The notes under the pieces are model-generated. The model saw only the letters and a list, made by a program, of their open reading frames with translations. It had not been told where the DNA came from and ran no database searches. 64,000 bases of DNA from Adiantum capillus-veneris (taxonomy: Eukaryota; Streptophyta; Polypodiopsida; Polypodiales; Pteridaceae), in NCBI GenBank assembly GCA_014529385.2, contig CM043971.1:97558485-97622484 (forward strand). Direction: 5' to 3'. Position numbers and translations under genes: made by a program. This document shows, one piece after another, positions 34,393-45,145 of the stretch. How positions within the stretch are numbered: position 1 is the first letter of the stretch; every line of letters begins with the position of its first letter.

Positions 34393-34440
34393 TAGACTAA
34401 CTCGATAAGGGGGACTGATTTGGAGGAGAACTCCGTGGGA

Positions 34441-35640
34441 TCAAATCGATTGTATGATCCTCAGGTCGAGAGGGTGGAAGTTCATTTGGAAGTCCACTAG
34501 GCACCCATTCTTAAGTCCACTAGGCACCCATTTTTTCGGGTCCTTTCCTTGTGCTTGTTGGCTGCGTTGGTATGCGTGTTTCTCTCTTTCAAACCGGGTT
34601 TGCTTTTGCACAGGCTCTTCTTGGTGTGCTGCCTCGGCTTTTCTCTTCATTTCCTCCCTTTGTGCTTGCTTTTCTTCATTATCAGAGCTTTCACTGATGT
34701 GCCTTTCCTGGGAGCTTTCAACCGATTTTTCATCTGATTTGTAGGATCTCTTGGCCGATCTTGTAGCTCGAGGAGATGGTTGAGATGTCAGTATCCAAAT
34801 GTTTTGGTCTGGGACAGGTGGTAGGTTGTCGGCCATGCGGATAGCATGGTATGCAATCCTTGTCAATACCTTTGGTGCACCCAGGTAAGTAATCTTTCCT
34901 TCTTTCTTTGTGCCTTTCGAGTGGTCAAGACATATTGTGCGTGGTCCACCGGTTGCCTGGTTGTTGACGTGAGGACTTGTGTGAAAGTGGTGGCAACCGC
35001 ATGATTTGGCGTGGTATACCTTGGTGGCCTTTTAGCTAGAAAGTTTGAATGCTAGTGGTATAACCTGGTTGGCTCTTCCACTTGCTTGTGAATTAGGTCT
35101 GCAAAGGTGGCTGCGGCGGTTTCTTTGGTGAAAGTACCTGCCGTTTTCCTATCCCTTGCTCTCATCGTCATTCCTTCTGTGGGCAGTCTGAGTGCTTCTG
35201 CCACTATTTCCTTAGTTATCACCACTTCAACTTTATTCCCATGAGGGTCAGAAATCTAAGTAGTTCCATCTTCTTTAATCGTGGATAAAGCTCGTAAGCT
35301 TTTTGGAAATCCACGCCGCACGGCTCCTGTTCATAGAAATCTCTGAGTCCTAGCCTGCGGTTGGCTTCTTTGGTCTCAGGCTTCGCAGCAACATCATATA
35401 CTTCTTTCGGTAGGAGTTGCAACTCTACCTGATGTCCCTTCTCACTGTTGAATCTGCCGGTGAACACTGTGGTGTGATGCTCTTCTAGCTGTTCTTTTGA
35501 AAGATAGGCTGCCTTGGCGGCTTTGACTGAATCTGGATCCAGTTGGTATGCCGGTAGCTCCTGTAACTTTTCTTTCTGGTTGAGCTTCTTCTTGGCCCTC
35601 TCTGCTGCTTGCATGGCTCCTGTGCAGTGAATGGAGTGTC
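34441..35640 (-). pseudogene. Unrecognised coding stretch upstream of element D RT
   Basis: Two long minus-strand open pieces are present: 35614-35219 (131 codons; Lys/Glu-rich start, then HHTTVFTGRFNSEKGH and LGLRDFYEQEPCGVDFQKAYELY) and 34866-34441 (141 codons; very charged, Gln/Lys/Glu-rich). Between them another frame reads HGNKVEVVITKEIVAEALRLP, which continues the first piece after a one-base shift. This looks like one protein of about 350 residues, broken by frameshifts and possibly preceded by a splice acceptor (CACTGCACAG at about 35625). It occupies the gag position of element D but has no zinc knuckle or protease motif, so it may be an unusual gag or a separate gene. Confidence 0.4.
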
Positions 35641-35824
35641 AAAGTTAGCAGATTTGACGGATTTTTCTCTGAAATGTCCTTTAGTCTGAAATGCTGACAA
35701 TTTTGGTCCAGTTCGCTTCAAATCAATTTTTGAACAAGCATAGATACATAAGAATCTGAAAGCGCTAGGGATGCTAAAGTAAGATGCTAATGCTGAAAAC
35801 GTTGGTTGTGAGAGTGCGCGTGTG

Positions 35825-35830
<6 letters not shown>

Positions 35831-35910
<80 letters not shown>
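35831..35910. repeat. (GA)n microsatellite (about 40 units)
   Basis: An uninterrupted GA run that ends exactly where the E-family LTR sequence GTCACGATTGTGAC begins. Confidence 0.95.
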
Positions 35911-35914
<4 letters not shown>

Positions 35915-36284
35915 CGATTGTGACTATGTTACAGTATTACATCTACTCCTAGTTGCTGATATGCAAAGTGCCATGCCAAGGACCCCTACGCTTGGATGGT
36001 CACGACCCTTCGTTCAAAAGACATGCCTGTTCGCCAAAAGCCACACTCCTTCGACGATTGGGCACACCCCTTCGCTCTACAGTTGCGACTCTTCGTCCAA
36101 TGGTTGCAGCTCTTTGCCGAAAGGATGTGTCTTTATGTTTAAAGTCATGTCTCTTCACCATGAGACACGTCTTTTCATTTGTGCCTCTTCGTCCCCTATA
36201 TAAGGAGCCTATTGTACTCAGTTTTAAAGCATTCATTCAAGCAATCAAACACACATTCAGTCTCTTGAGTCTTAGTTTTAAGTC

Positions 36285-36286
<2 letters not shown>
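35911..36286 (+). repeat. E-family LTR, copy E1 (partial)
   Basis: It starts GTCACGATTGTGAC like copy E2 at 48907 and shares the layout: iterated CTTCG/CGAATGG-type modules, CATGTCTCTTC, then a TATA box CTATATAAG (36196-36204) and AATCAAACA..CATTCAGTCTC. The right end is replaced by a TA/GA microsatellite. Confidence 0.65.

Positions 36287-36366
<80 letters not shown>
36287..36366. repeat. (TA)n-(GA)n compound microsatellite
   Basis: About 19 TA units followed by about 20 GA units, ending just before a new TGTCACA sequence. Confidence 0.95.
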
Positions 36367-36368
<2 letters not shown>

Positions 36369-37593
36369 TCACAAAACGGGAGCGTACACGAGCACTTAGA
36401 AATCTGAAAAATAAAATACTTTGCAAAGGTGAGAGAAGGGAGAAGATAGACACAGTATTGGGGACCAGAAGATGGGCTGGTCCCCCCCCGTCAAGAGTAT
36501 TCTTTATTCAGGGAGAATTCTTATACAAGCACGAGAACGCGAGGAAACCCCTCCGTTCTGTAATCTTAGACCCGAAGGTCGTGCTTTCCCGTAAAGGGCT
36601 TGGGCACAAGGCTGTTCCTTCCCGTAAGGGACTTAGGCGCGAAGCCGTACTTTCCCGTAAGGGACTTAGGCGTGAAGCCGTACTTCCCGTGAAGGGATTT
36701 CCCGTAAGACGGGAGATTCCTGCAAAACAAACCACACAAAGCAACAATTCTCAATGCGTATCAACACCTTATGCCTGTTGCTCCTTGCTCGAAAAAATGA
36801 CCTCTGTACTCAGTCGTCACACGAACACTTGCAATTGCCTTCGCCAACCTCTGCTCCAGAATCCCAGCGCTAGCTTCCTCTGTTGCTTCCGGCGTGTTAA
36901 AACTGGAACGCTGGCTACTACTTTATAGGGCCTGGCACCCGGCGGGAATAGGGCCGAAAAGCAAGACCCTGGCGCCCTCTAGAGAGAGGAGAGAGAGAGA
37001 TCGCTGATTCAGCCCCCTGCGTAGCTTTTTAGCGCTGGCTTTTTTTTTAATAAGAGCCTTGCATTATTTTATTAATAAAAGGACTGGTCACTTAAAAGTG
37101 ACCGGCCACTTTATAAAATAAAGTGTGAACCTGTTCAAACTTTAAAAACTCACTCAGTTAGTGAAAACAATGCTACACGAACACATTCCAGGCGTCCCCG
37201 GGTGCAGAACACGGCACAGATGCAATGCAGACACAGACTCCTCGCGGGAAAGCATCTGCCCTCCCGCGAATGTTCCTGCTTTTCGTAAAAAGCTTCATTG
37301 AACCCATCTTTATTCTTGTGCTTGCGTTCTTACGCGTATTTTCTTACTCAGTTCGGATTTCCTCCTTAGCCTACGGAATGCCCCCTTTTTGATGCACGCG
37401 TCACCCATCATGTGACGCATTAGGGGCACTTGTAACCCGGCCCTTTCCACCGAACTTACGGAAACTCCTTCGCGATGTTTACCGTCACCCATCAAATGAC
37501 ACATCAGAGTTGTCCGTTCTTAGTGTACACAATAAAATATCCTAGAAAAAGAGATTAATCATTAAAAAAATTAAGAAAATAGTCCAATTAGCA

Positions 37594-37597
<4 letters not shown>
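36367..37597. other. Probable retroelement interior with minisatellite and hairpins
   Basis: No protein family recognised. 36565-36697 holds four tandem units of 33-34 bp (CTTAGGCGCGAAGCCGTACT type, each ending TTCCCGTAAGGG). 37086-37103 is the near-perfect palindrome GGTCACTTAAAAGTGACC. 37398-37418 is GCGTCAC-N7-GTGACGC. Sequence around 37021-37110 resembles 49740-49860 downstream of the other E LTR, so this is probably the same retroelement family's interior or leader. Confidence 0.45.

Positions 37598-37646
<49 letters not shown>
37598..37646. repeat. (GA)n microsatellite
   Basis: About 24 GA units directly abutting a short C-type LTR. Confidence 0.95.
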
Positions 37647-37649
<3 letters not shown>

Positions 37650-37918
37650 GCAGCGGAAGTGAATGTTTGAACTTTGCTCAAGATGAGTGCTTCGAACTGG
37701 GCTCAAGGGTTCCTTTTACTTACGGAAGGGAGAGCCTTCCGTTCCTTTAGTGAGAGAGTGCAATGGACAAAAACAAAGCGAATGGACATCGTGAATGTCG
37801 GTGCATGAGATTGAGAGATGGAGAGAGAAGAGAATAGGACACCAGAGATGTTGTCAAACCCTTCTCTAAGGCCCCACTCTCTATGCTGATCATGCTGTAG
37901 CTTGTCCACGGACACACA
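37647..37918 (-). repeat. Short C-family LTR (internally deleted)
   Basis: On the minus strand it runs from TGTGTCCGTGGACAAGC to CGCTGCACC and matches both ends of the C LTR. About 800-900 bp of the middle is missing: GCATGATCAG is joined directly to a few bases and GAGTGGGGCC. The terminal TGTCACGTGACAC is truncated. Confidence 0.8.
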
Positions 37919-39380
37919 GTGAAACTGGCCTGTTCAATCCAAAAAGGGCGGTAGACTTTACTTCAAACCTTGATTTAGCTTTCACCCATTATTAGTCGTC
38001 TATTCTACCTGTACTTTCAAGACACAACACGGGGGAAAGGGATACAGGCTGCTAGAATGCACCTGTATGAGAAGACCGACACCAGATTGGCCCCTAACTT
38101 AGGCGCCCCTTTCGGTATTTCTTTATTGTTTAAAAGAGGGAATAAACGCTGTGGTTCCCTACAAGCTGCCCCGCACAAACTTGGCTGAATTTCAAGTGTT
38201 CTCGGCAGCATAACTGTACTAGGTCCCTTCACAGTCAGTATTCCCACGCATTGAATGACTTTCCCGACGCATACGGGCACTTTGCAAAACCTGTCGAGAA
38301 TCTGCAGCACGCTGATTTCTCTGTTTTCAGCCCCGAAAATGCGCCAGATCACTTGTACAGCGGTCCCCTCGCGTCCCCGAACCTCCTGGGGGTATTAGGG
38401 ACCGTTTAGGGCCAAAATCCTAAACCTGCAAAAATACACAGCAGGCTGTAATTTACTGTTTCGGGCTCCGTTTCGCGTGCCGGTCGCATCCGTAGCAAGT
38501 CCTCGAGCTCCCGCACCTGTAGGGCTACTTGCCCTTTGAATCGGACGAGATTTCTGGTGTGAAACCTCTCCGAATTCACCTGTACCTGCGGGGGATTAGC
38601 CGCTAGCTAATCCAGTACCTGTGCAAGAGGCTCTTGCCTCGGCAATCGCGCATGAACCCGCACAACTGTACATTGGTCAATTGAAAAGCCCACTAGTGGG
38701 GCATAACATACGGCCATAGAGGAGAGAGAGGGCAGTGCGTAGCGTGCAGGGCATCACTCCTGGCACTGCACTGTACATAAGAGGGAAAGCAAGCACTCCA
38801 TAGCTCTTAACCTCTGACAAAACCTGAAAATGAGCCTCTCTCAGCTTAAAATTCAGCGCCACCTTCTCTTGCATGAGGAAAGTGCACCAGAATGTGCCAC
38901 TTGGTGCATTTACAAGCATTTTCCCGTTTCGGGGTTGCCGCCTAAAAATCTCCCAACCGGTTGCCCAATTGACTTCACGGCAGAGTAAGAAAATGTTCTC
39001 CTTGTCATTCCGGAGGTAATGACGCAAACACATTTTCAGGTCCCAAAATAGCAGTTCCCTAAATTTTAGGAGATGCTACCATTGTATCTTTCTAGGTCAT
39101 TTGACCCCCTTTGTACACTGCAGCGACACCCAAAACTGAAATGTAGCCTCTGTAGCAAAGGATTCCACTTTGGCTAGTCAATGACCCCACTTTGGCTAAC
39201 CATAGTCTTTGTCCAACCTTAGTGCTCTCTTGCCCTCAGGCCTGGACCCCCTCTGGACAGTTCCACACTAGCTATGCAATGCAGGGCAGTTAGATTTCCC
39301 GAGGGGTGTTTCCAAAAAGTGAAAGTAAATAAATAATAAGAAAGAAAACAAGAAAAAGAATAATAGTAGTCACACGTTGG
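37919..39380. other. Unassigned sequence, no gene seen
   Basis: Moderately GC-rich compared with neighbours. Minus-strand open frames 38677-39033 (118 codons) and 38017-38352 have no recognisable motif. A block near 38085-38130 (AGGCGCCCCTTTCGGTATTT) recurs at about 40675-40700, suggesting two copies of another repeated element. It could be the interior of a short C element bounded by the LTRs at 37647 and 39482, but no primer site supports that. Confidence 0.4.
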
Positions 39381-39417
39381 TGACACATAGGGTTGGATGT
39401 GTCACGTGACACACACA

Positions 39418-39481
<64 letters not shown>
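39381..39481. repeat. C-LTR terminus plus (GA)n
   Basis: 39381-39412 reads ACACATAGGG..GGATGTGTCACGTGACAC, the outer end of a C LTR (minus strand). It is followed by about 30 GA units up to the next LTR copy. Confidence 0.75.
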
Positions 39482-39484
<3 letters not shown>

Positions 39485-39778
39485 TAAGGTGCAACGGAAG
39501 TGAATGTTTGAACTTTGCTCAAGATGAGTGCTCCGAATTGTGCTCAAGGGTTCATTTTACTTACGGAAGGGAGAGCCTTCCGTTCCTTTAGTGAGAGAGT
39601 GCAATGGACAAAAACAAAGTGAATGGACATTGTGAATGACGGTGCATGAGACTGAGAGATGGAGAGAGAAGAGAATACGACACCAGAGATGTTTTAAAAC
39701 CCTCCTCTAAGGCCCCACTCTCTATGCTGATCATGCTGTAGCTTGTCCATGGACACAGGGTTGGATGTGTCACGTGAC
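39482..39778 (-). repeat. Short C-family LTR, second copy
   Basis: Complete at its outer end (minus strand TGTCACGTGACACATCC). It has the same internal deletion junction as the copy at 37647-37918. Both ends are bordered by CA/GA microsatellite. Confidence 0.8.
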
Positions 39779-39793
39779 ACACAAACACACACA

Positions 39794-39880
<87 letters not shown>
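39779..39880. repeat. (CA)n-(GA)n compound microsatellite
   Basis: About 14 CA and 35 GA units immediately outside the short C LTR. Confidence 0.95.
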
Positions 39881-39881
<1 letters not shown>

Positions 39882-39884
39882 ACA

Positions 39885-40141
39885 AACGCTAGATTTGCTG
39901 AAGAGGGGGCGATCAGCCCCCATGACTACCAGAACAGAAGATCCGTACAATGATTATATGATAATGAAATGTGTACCCCCTTGACTCCATATATATGAGT
40001 GCCCAAGGTGGGCGCCCAACTCAAATGGGCGGCTGGACAAGGTACAATATATGCTATGGGTGGCCTACCCAGAGACACTAGCCGCACAAGAAAGTGTGCC
40101 CTAGACTTGTGTGAAGCAGTAGAGGTGTGTAAATTTAACAC
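39885..40141 (-). repeat. Possible LTR of another element
   Basis: Read on the minus strand, a purine run AAGAGGGGG (about 40142-40150) is followed by TGTTAAATTTACAC, like a polypurine tract plus LTR start. A TATA-like CATATATATGG lies near 39990. The GA run limits the other side. No second copy is present, so this rests on layout only. Confidence 0.35.
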
Positions 40142-41331
40142 CCCCTCTTAGCACCTGATACTGAACAAACCGCATGAAGCCGAAGATGTGAGGCAAACGA
40201 TGAAGATGCCTGTTGCGATGTCCACTAAAGGACAATACTCCGGCGAACCCCGCGAGTGTAGGAGCAGTCTGAGAGATCTCCATGGTAAAGTGCCGTCACG
40301 AGCAGTGTAACAAACTGTTGTACTCCGCCGATAGAGGGTGAAAATACGGCGTGAAAGTCTCGAACTGTGTGAAAACAACTCCTTGCCGTGAAAGAGGTCC
40401 CAATAGACGTGCAAGTGTCCTGCCCAATAGGATCTGTGGTGTCTGTAGTCAAACCGGCTGGAGAAAATGGGGAAGCCCAGGAACCGTCATGAGCATGACC
40501 GAAAGCCTATCAATACATGAACTTGCAACCCAAGGTGGCTGTAACAGACTTGGACACTCCAAGTCAAGAATCAACCGCGACATCACCAAATAACCACTTC
40601 AAAACAAGTCACAGATCACAATAGATGTACACTGGCCCGGTGGAGTTTCGTGCCTAGAGATATTGGCCCCAAAGACAGGCGCCCCTTTCGGTATTTCTTT
40701 TTATATTAATCAGATCAAAGTACAAGAGAGTGGCTAGGGTTTCACTCTCAGACTCTACGTCCAGATGCTCTGAGAAGTGAGGCCCTCACCACTAATTTAA
40801 AGATTACAAGGGATGCCCAAAAGCAGAGCCTCAAAAGCTTGAAAGCAAAAGCAACTGCTCTCTCTCTCTCTCACAGAGAGTCAAAACTTGAAAGCAAAAG
40901 CATTCTCTCTCTCTTTCTCATTGCGTAGAGAAAAGGCAAGATTCGCGTCGCTCATCATTATTTTTTTTTTAAAAAAAGCCTCCGCGATTTTCGGAAATTA
41001 GGGTTTTTGGCAGAAATTAGGGTTTGCAAAAATTTTAGGGTTTTTGGCAAAAATTAGGGTTTTTGCTGTTCGTAGCGACGTCATAACTTTGTGACAGTGG
41101 CTAAGGTGTGTAAAACTCCAGGAAGGCCAGATGTAGCAATCTACGCCGTAAACTCCTCCAAATCAAGGAAACAGTCTGCAATGTAGAAGCTACCGTAAGT
41201 TGCAGCAATCAGCAAGAGACTGCACGGACCACCACCGAATGATGTCCTGTCAGTAGGTAGGGTAATCCAAGATGAGGGGAAAGCGAGACTCAACAGTCTG
41301 CATATTGAAGGGCCTCTGAGAAGAGGTGTGG
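40142..41331. other. Unassigned sequence with telomere-like repeats
   Basis: No protein family recognised. 40995-41066 contains four AATTAGGGTTTTTGG-type units (plant telo-box TTAGGGTTT). 40855-40915 has short CT runs. AGGCGCCCCTTTCGGTATTT near 40675 repeats a motif found near 38105. Confidence 0.4.
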
Positions 41332-42030
41332 TCAAACCAAGCTATCTACACCGTAATCATCCTGTAGAAGTAGGGAAGCCAGACTGAGCAGTCCGCGCTG
41401 TGAAGATCCTCTGAGAAGAGGAAAGGCAAGACCAATGTGTCTGCGCTGTCTTGCTTGTATCTCCTGCCTCCAATCCTCCAGTGTCAACCAAAACAGAATC
41501 CGCACCAACAATGCCACCAAACCGCATCTCTGTGTGGCTCTCAAGATAAATGAGCTGGGAGTGGCCTTCTGCCAAGGTCGGGGGAAAGTCTTGAGCAAGG
41601 TTACGGAGGGTGAGTGTAAGTAACTCTGAAGATAGCAATCCAAATGATCAAGAGTGTAGAAGGGCAACTGCACTACCATCCAAGCCAAGCTTCGGGTGAC
41701 TCCGGATGTAGTCGCGTGATGATGCTTGATCTCCTGTATCTTGTGGGTAAACTCTCCAAGAGAGTCCAAAGTACTGAAGCCCCACTCTAGTTTGTAGATC
41801 CAAGCAATGAACTTGTCCAAGAAGAGATCCAAGATCCTCTCCCTAAGTCCATGTAGATGCTCCTGTGTAAGCAAGTGATCTGACGTGCCGCTGTCAATTG
41901 CTAAGTGTCTGTCTACCCAAGATGGTGGTGTCCTCTCTGGGAATATCGTGATGCCATATGCCATGAGCATGGCCATATCTCGTGTGAATTCCTCTGATGA
42001 GTGCATAGGTGTGTCCATAGCAAACCACAA
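41332..42030 (-). other. Unrecognised 232-codon open frame
   Basis: This is one of the longest uninterrupted frames of the window outside the named elements. It starts ATG (M-W-F-A-M-D-T-P-M-H) and has mixed composition, a Trp/Leu-rich C-terminal half and no membrane-protein pattern. The frame is also open somewhat upstream of the ATG. I recognise no domain. Its position, in a transposon patchwork 170 bp from the AACGG array that probably ends the hAT element, suggests an element-derived protein. Confidence 0.35.
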
Positions 42031-42195
42031 GTCCCCTCTGGAATGCGCAACCGCCGGATGATGGTTGGAATGAATGGCCCAATGATTGTATGCCTGTAGG
42101 TGATCAAGCTGATGTCGAAGATACCGTGTACTGGAGCAGTCACTGAGAGACCGCAGGGACCATCGGATGGTGTCCTGGCAAGAGCAAAGTTACTT

Positions 42196-42262
42196 GGAAC
42201 GGGAACGGGGAAACGGGAACGGGGGGCTCCGGAACGGTATCGGAACGGGAACGCCGGAACGG
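42196..42262. repeat. Cluster of GGAACGG motifs
   Basis: Eight (A/G)GAACGG-like words in 67 bp, seven with AACGG and one AACGC. The cluster lies downstream (minus strand) of the hAT transposase stop. The AAACGG hexamer is known as the subterminal transposase-binding motif of the maize hAT element Ac, so this may be the subterminal region of this element. Confidence 0.55.
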
Positions 42263-42667
42263 TCCACCAAAGAACGCTGAAACTAGCCTCAAAACAGCCT
42301 ATAAGTTAGGAAACAACTATAAGCCAAGCTTCTAACACGTACTTAGGACAATTAGAATCATGTTCAAGCATGTTTTAAGTTTCAACATGTCGCTTGTGCG
42401 CGTTAGTGGTTGCGGATGTAAATTCAATTTACCGGGGTTGTAGACACCTCACAACATACTAAGCGCATCACAAATAACATTATCTAGGAAGTGCAAAGAT
42501 TGAAGAGCTCAATAGAGAGAAAGACGGAGTAAAAACTTTAAAAGACTATGACTATAAATTCAAGTGTGGCTTATAAGGCCAGCCAAGGTGCTACAAAAAG
42601 GTAAGCACTGAGAAAAGATAAGAGTCAAGGCTCAAGAGTAAAGACTAGCCACTGTGGACTCAAGAGC

Positions 42668-43958
42668 TCAATACATATATGCCAAAATGCCATAATGGAA
42701 ACATGTCAAGGCCCAAGGGCCAAGGCTCAAGGACCAATTGGCAGAAGAGCCAGCCTGCCAATCTGTAGTGGTGTCATGGAGATCATGGATGTCATCCCAA
42801 TCCTCATCCCCAACAGGCTCATCCGCATCATCCACTTCATGTAAAACCTCTGTAGATCCACCCTCCCCAAGTATCTCCGCCTCTGCCTCCATCTCCCATT
42901 GTAGAAAGGGATCTGATACTTTGGATGCAGACTTGCAAAGCATACGCAAGTTTGCACTCACAAATACAAGATCATTTGCTTTCTCCATTGCAAGTCGGTT
43001 TCTCTTCCTGGATGCAACGTGGCTGTAAACACTCCACAATTGCTCCCAGCAAGAGGAGCTAACCGCTTGGCTGAGGATGCGGATAGCTAGTCGCTGAAGC
43101 TCTGGCCCATCTGAGCCATAGTCCTGCCGCCACAAAACTGAGGAGATCTTGGTGCGATCAACTTGGGCATTGGCAAGCCCAAATGATCCTCACATATCCC
43201 TGTACATAGCAAGTTCATCCTTGATTTTGCGGCGCTCTTCTCGATCAGGGGGAAACATGATCAAGATCTCGTTCCATTGCTTGGTCACCTCCCCATCATG
43301 CTCCTGTCCTGCACCTTGAAACTCTGGATCCAGCACAAAAGCCGCACCATGGAAAGGGGAAGCATAGGTGTCCCATTTGCTTTGACAAAGCAGGCTAATC
43401 TCCTCAAATCTATCTGAATCTGGCTCAAGTGTTTGGAGGGCCTCCACCATGCGATCCATGGCCTCATAAACCTTGCCAATGTAAGGTTGCATGCCATCAA
43501 CTACTCGAAGCAAGTGGAGTACCGGCTGTACCATTTGGTCTATAGTCTTCAGTGACTCCCAAAACTGGGGATCCTCTGACTTGCTTGCACATAAGATCCC
43601 TGCGCGACTGAACCTGCGTAGGATGAGGAAGTGTACTCCGTACTGATGAGGGTCTGCCGCATTGCACTCTGACATTCGCATAGGCGATGAACCATTAGGT
43701 AGTTGTAGGCAAAGCGGGTCTCACAATACTTCAAGAGAACCTTGCCCCCTGACCGCTTCAAGAATGCAACACGAAGGAGATTGTGATTGTTGATGAAGGA
43801 CACTAGCTTGGACGCACTTGTAATGAGAGGCTCAATCCAAGGTAGGCGCCCTATATCCTTTAAAAGGTTGTTGAAACAATGTGCCATACAAAATGGCACT
43901 TTGATGCGGGGATACATGCCCTCCAAAATGGCGCCGGCTGCCCTGTTTGATGCCTCCT
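42668..43958 (-). pseudogene. hAT-type transposase, DUF659-end to dimerisation domain
   Basis: Minus strand: 43971-43549 reads EASNRAAGAILEGMYPRIKVPFC in part, then AHCFNNLLKDIGRLPWI (end of the DUF659 region, conserved AHC). 43681-43190 covers the middle (WESLKTIDQMVQPV, FHGAAFVLDPEF). 43135-42668 holds the hAT C-terminal dimerisation region (LAIRILSQAVSSSCWEQLWSVY, then KRNRLAMEKANDLVFVSANLRML). The pieces are in different frames (breaks near 43600 and 43160-43190), so the gene is inactive. Its upstream part is at 48438-48800, beyond the inserted element C2. Confidence 0.85.
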
Positions 43959-45132
43959 TGTCACGTGACACATCCCAACCCTATGTGTCCGTGGACAAGC
44001 TACACCACAACAGGGTTCAGTCAGTCCGATCAAGTTAGATTAGCAGTGATCTGGCACTTTTGTGAGTCTATTCGTAGACCGTGCATGCCCAGTCACTTAG
44101 TATAGATGCATATCCTCCGGTTGCACACAGCATGATCATCGGAATTCCCATCAGAATCCATTAGCATCAGTCAGGGGAACTTTCCAATGCATTTAGCCTA
44201 TTTTCCTATTTATTGGGATTTTCACTTATGATTTTTAAGTGACTTTCCAACAAAAGTAGGTAGGGCAATTTTGCTAAGTTATATATATAAGCAAACCAAA
44301 GTTGACACTTTCTGGCAGAAGAGGCAGCAGGAGCACCTTGCTCAACAGGCAACTTCTCAGCAAGACCAACCCCCGCGACTACTCTGGCGTTTTCTCCACA
44401 GAAGACCTAGCGTTTTTGCATCAGATCAGCCTTGGCGATTTGTGCACAGAAGATCAGCCCCGGCGTCATCACGACACAGCAGATCAGCCTAGCGTTTTTG
44501 CATTTGCAGAACCCCGGCGACAGAAGGACCAATTTCAGCCCCTGGCGTTTTTGGATTTCAGCAGCAAATTAAGACCGGCATCATTCACCTAAAGTGTAGC
44601 AGATTCAGCCGTAAAGACCATCAGTTTTCAGCCCTAAGAAACCTCATTTTTCAGCCAAGAAAACGCAGCCAAAACAGTCATTTTCAGCCACCGAAACAGT
44701 CCCGAAATTCAGCGATTAGAAGATCTCAGATTTCAGCCATCGTCGTCGTCGTCGTCATCGTCATCGTCGTAGTCGTCGTCATCGTCATCGTCATCGTCGT
44801 CGTCGTCACCGTCGTCGTCATCGGCATAGACCAAGTTGCATAGTCCATTGCATACGCATTGTACACCTTTGTGCAATCAAAGAATAGACCACTCTCGCCG
44901 ACGAGAGTGGGCCTTCGGAGGAGGGTTTTACAACCTCTCGGGTGTCGTATCTCTTCTCTCTCCTTCTCTCAGTCTCATTCACTTGCACGCACAATATCCA
45001 CTCACTTTGTTCGTGATCACAACACTCTACAAGACGGAAAGCTCTCTCTTTCCCTAAGAACTAAAAGGAACCTTGAGCAGTAAAGATCACTAATCTTGAG
45101 AAAATACAACATTCATTCCGCTGCACCTAACA
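43959..45132 (+). repeat. C2 5' LTR (1174 bp)
   Basis: Same architecture as the C1 LTRs: terminal GTCACGTGAC palindrome, TATA-like ATATATAAG at about 44283-44291, GCGTTTTTG words, and a (TCG/TCA)n trinucleotide tract at about 44740-44826. Confidence 0.92.
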
Positions 45133-45133
45133 T

Positions 45134-45145
45134 TGGTATCAGAGC
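45134..45145 (+). other. C2 primer-binding site
   Basis: TGGTATCAGAGC, one base after the LTR end, as in C1. Confidence 0.9.

Larger units (their letters stand above)
32283..34400 (-). mobile_element. Gypsy element D, pol region (rest at 27240-27858)
   Basis: Minus-strand pol order is RT (34392-33912), RNase H (33807-33412), then the integrase zinc finger and start of the core (33284-32871) and core end (to 32283). The frame continues at 27853 after element C1. The element is coding-dead. No LTR or primer site could be identified for it in the window. Confidence 0.85.

Noticed and set aside
35784-36203. 139-codon plus-strand frame over the GA tract
   Set aside because: Its first half is the microsatellite read as Arg/Glu, and its second half is the E LTR.
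37647-39778. The two short C LTRs as ends of one complete miniature element
   Set aside because: Neither a primer-binding site after the upstream copy nor a polypurine tract before the downstream copy is visible, so two separate LTRs are as likely.
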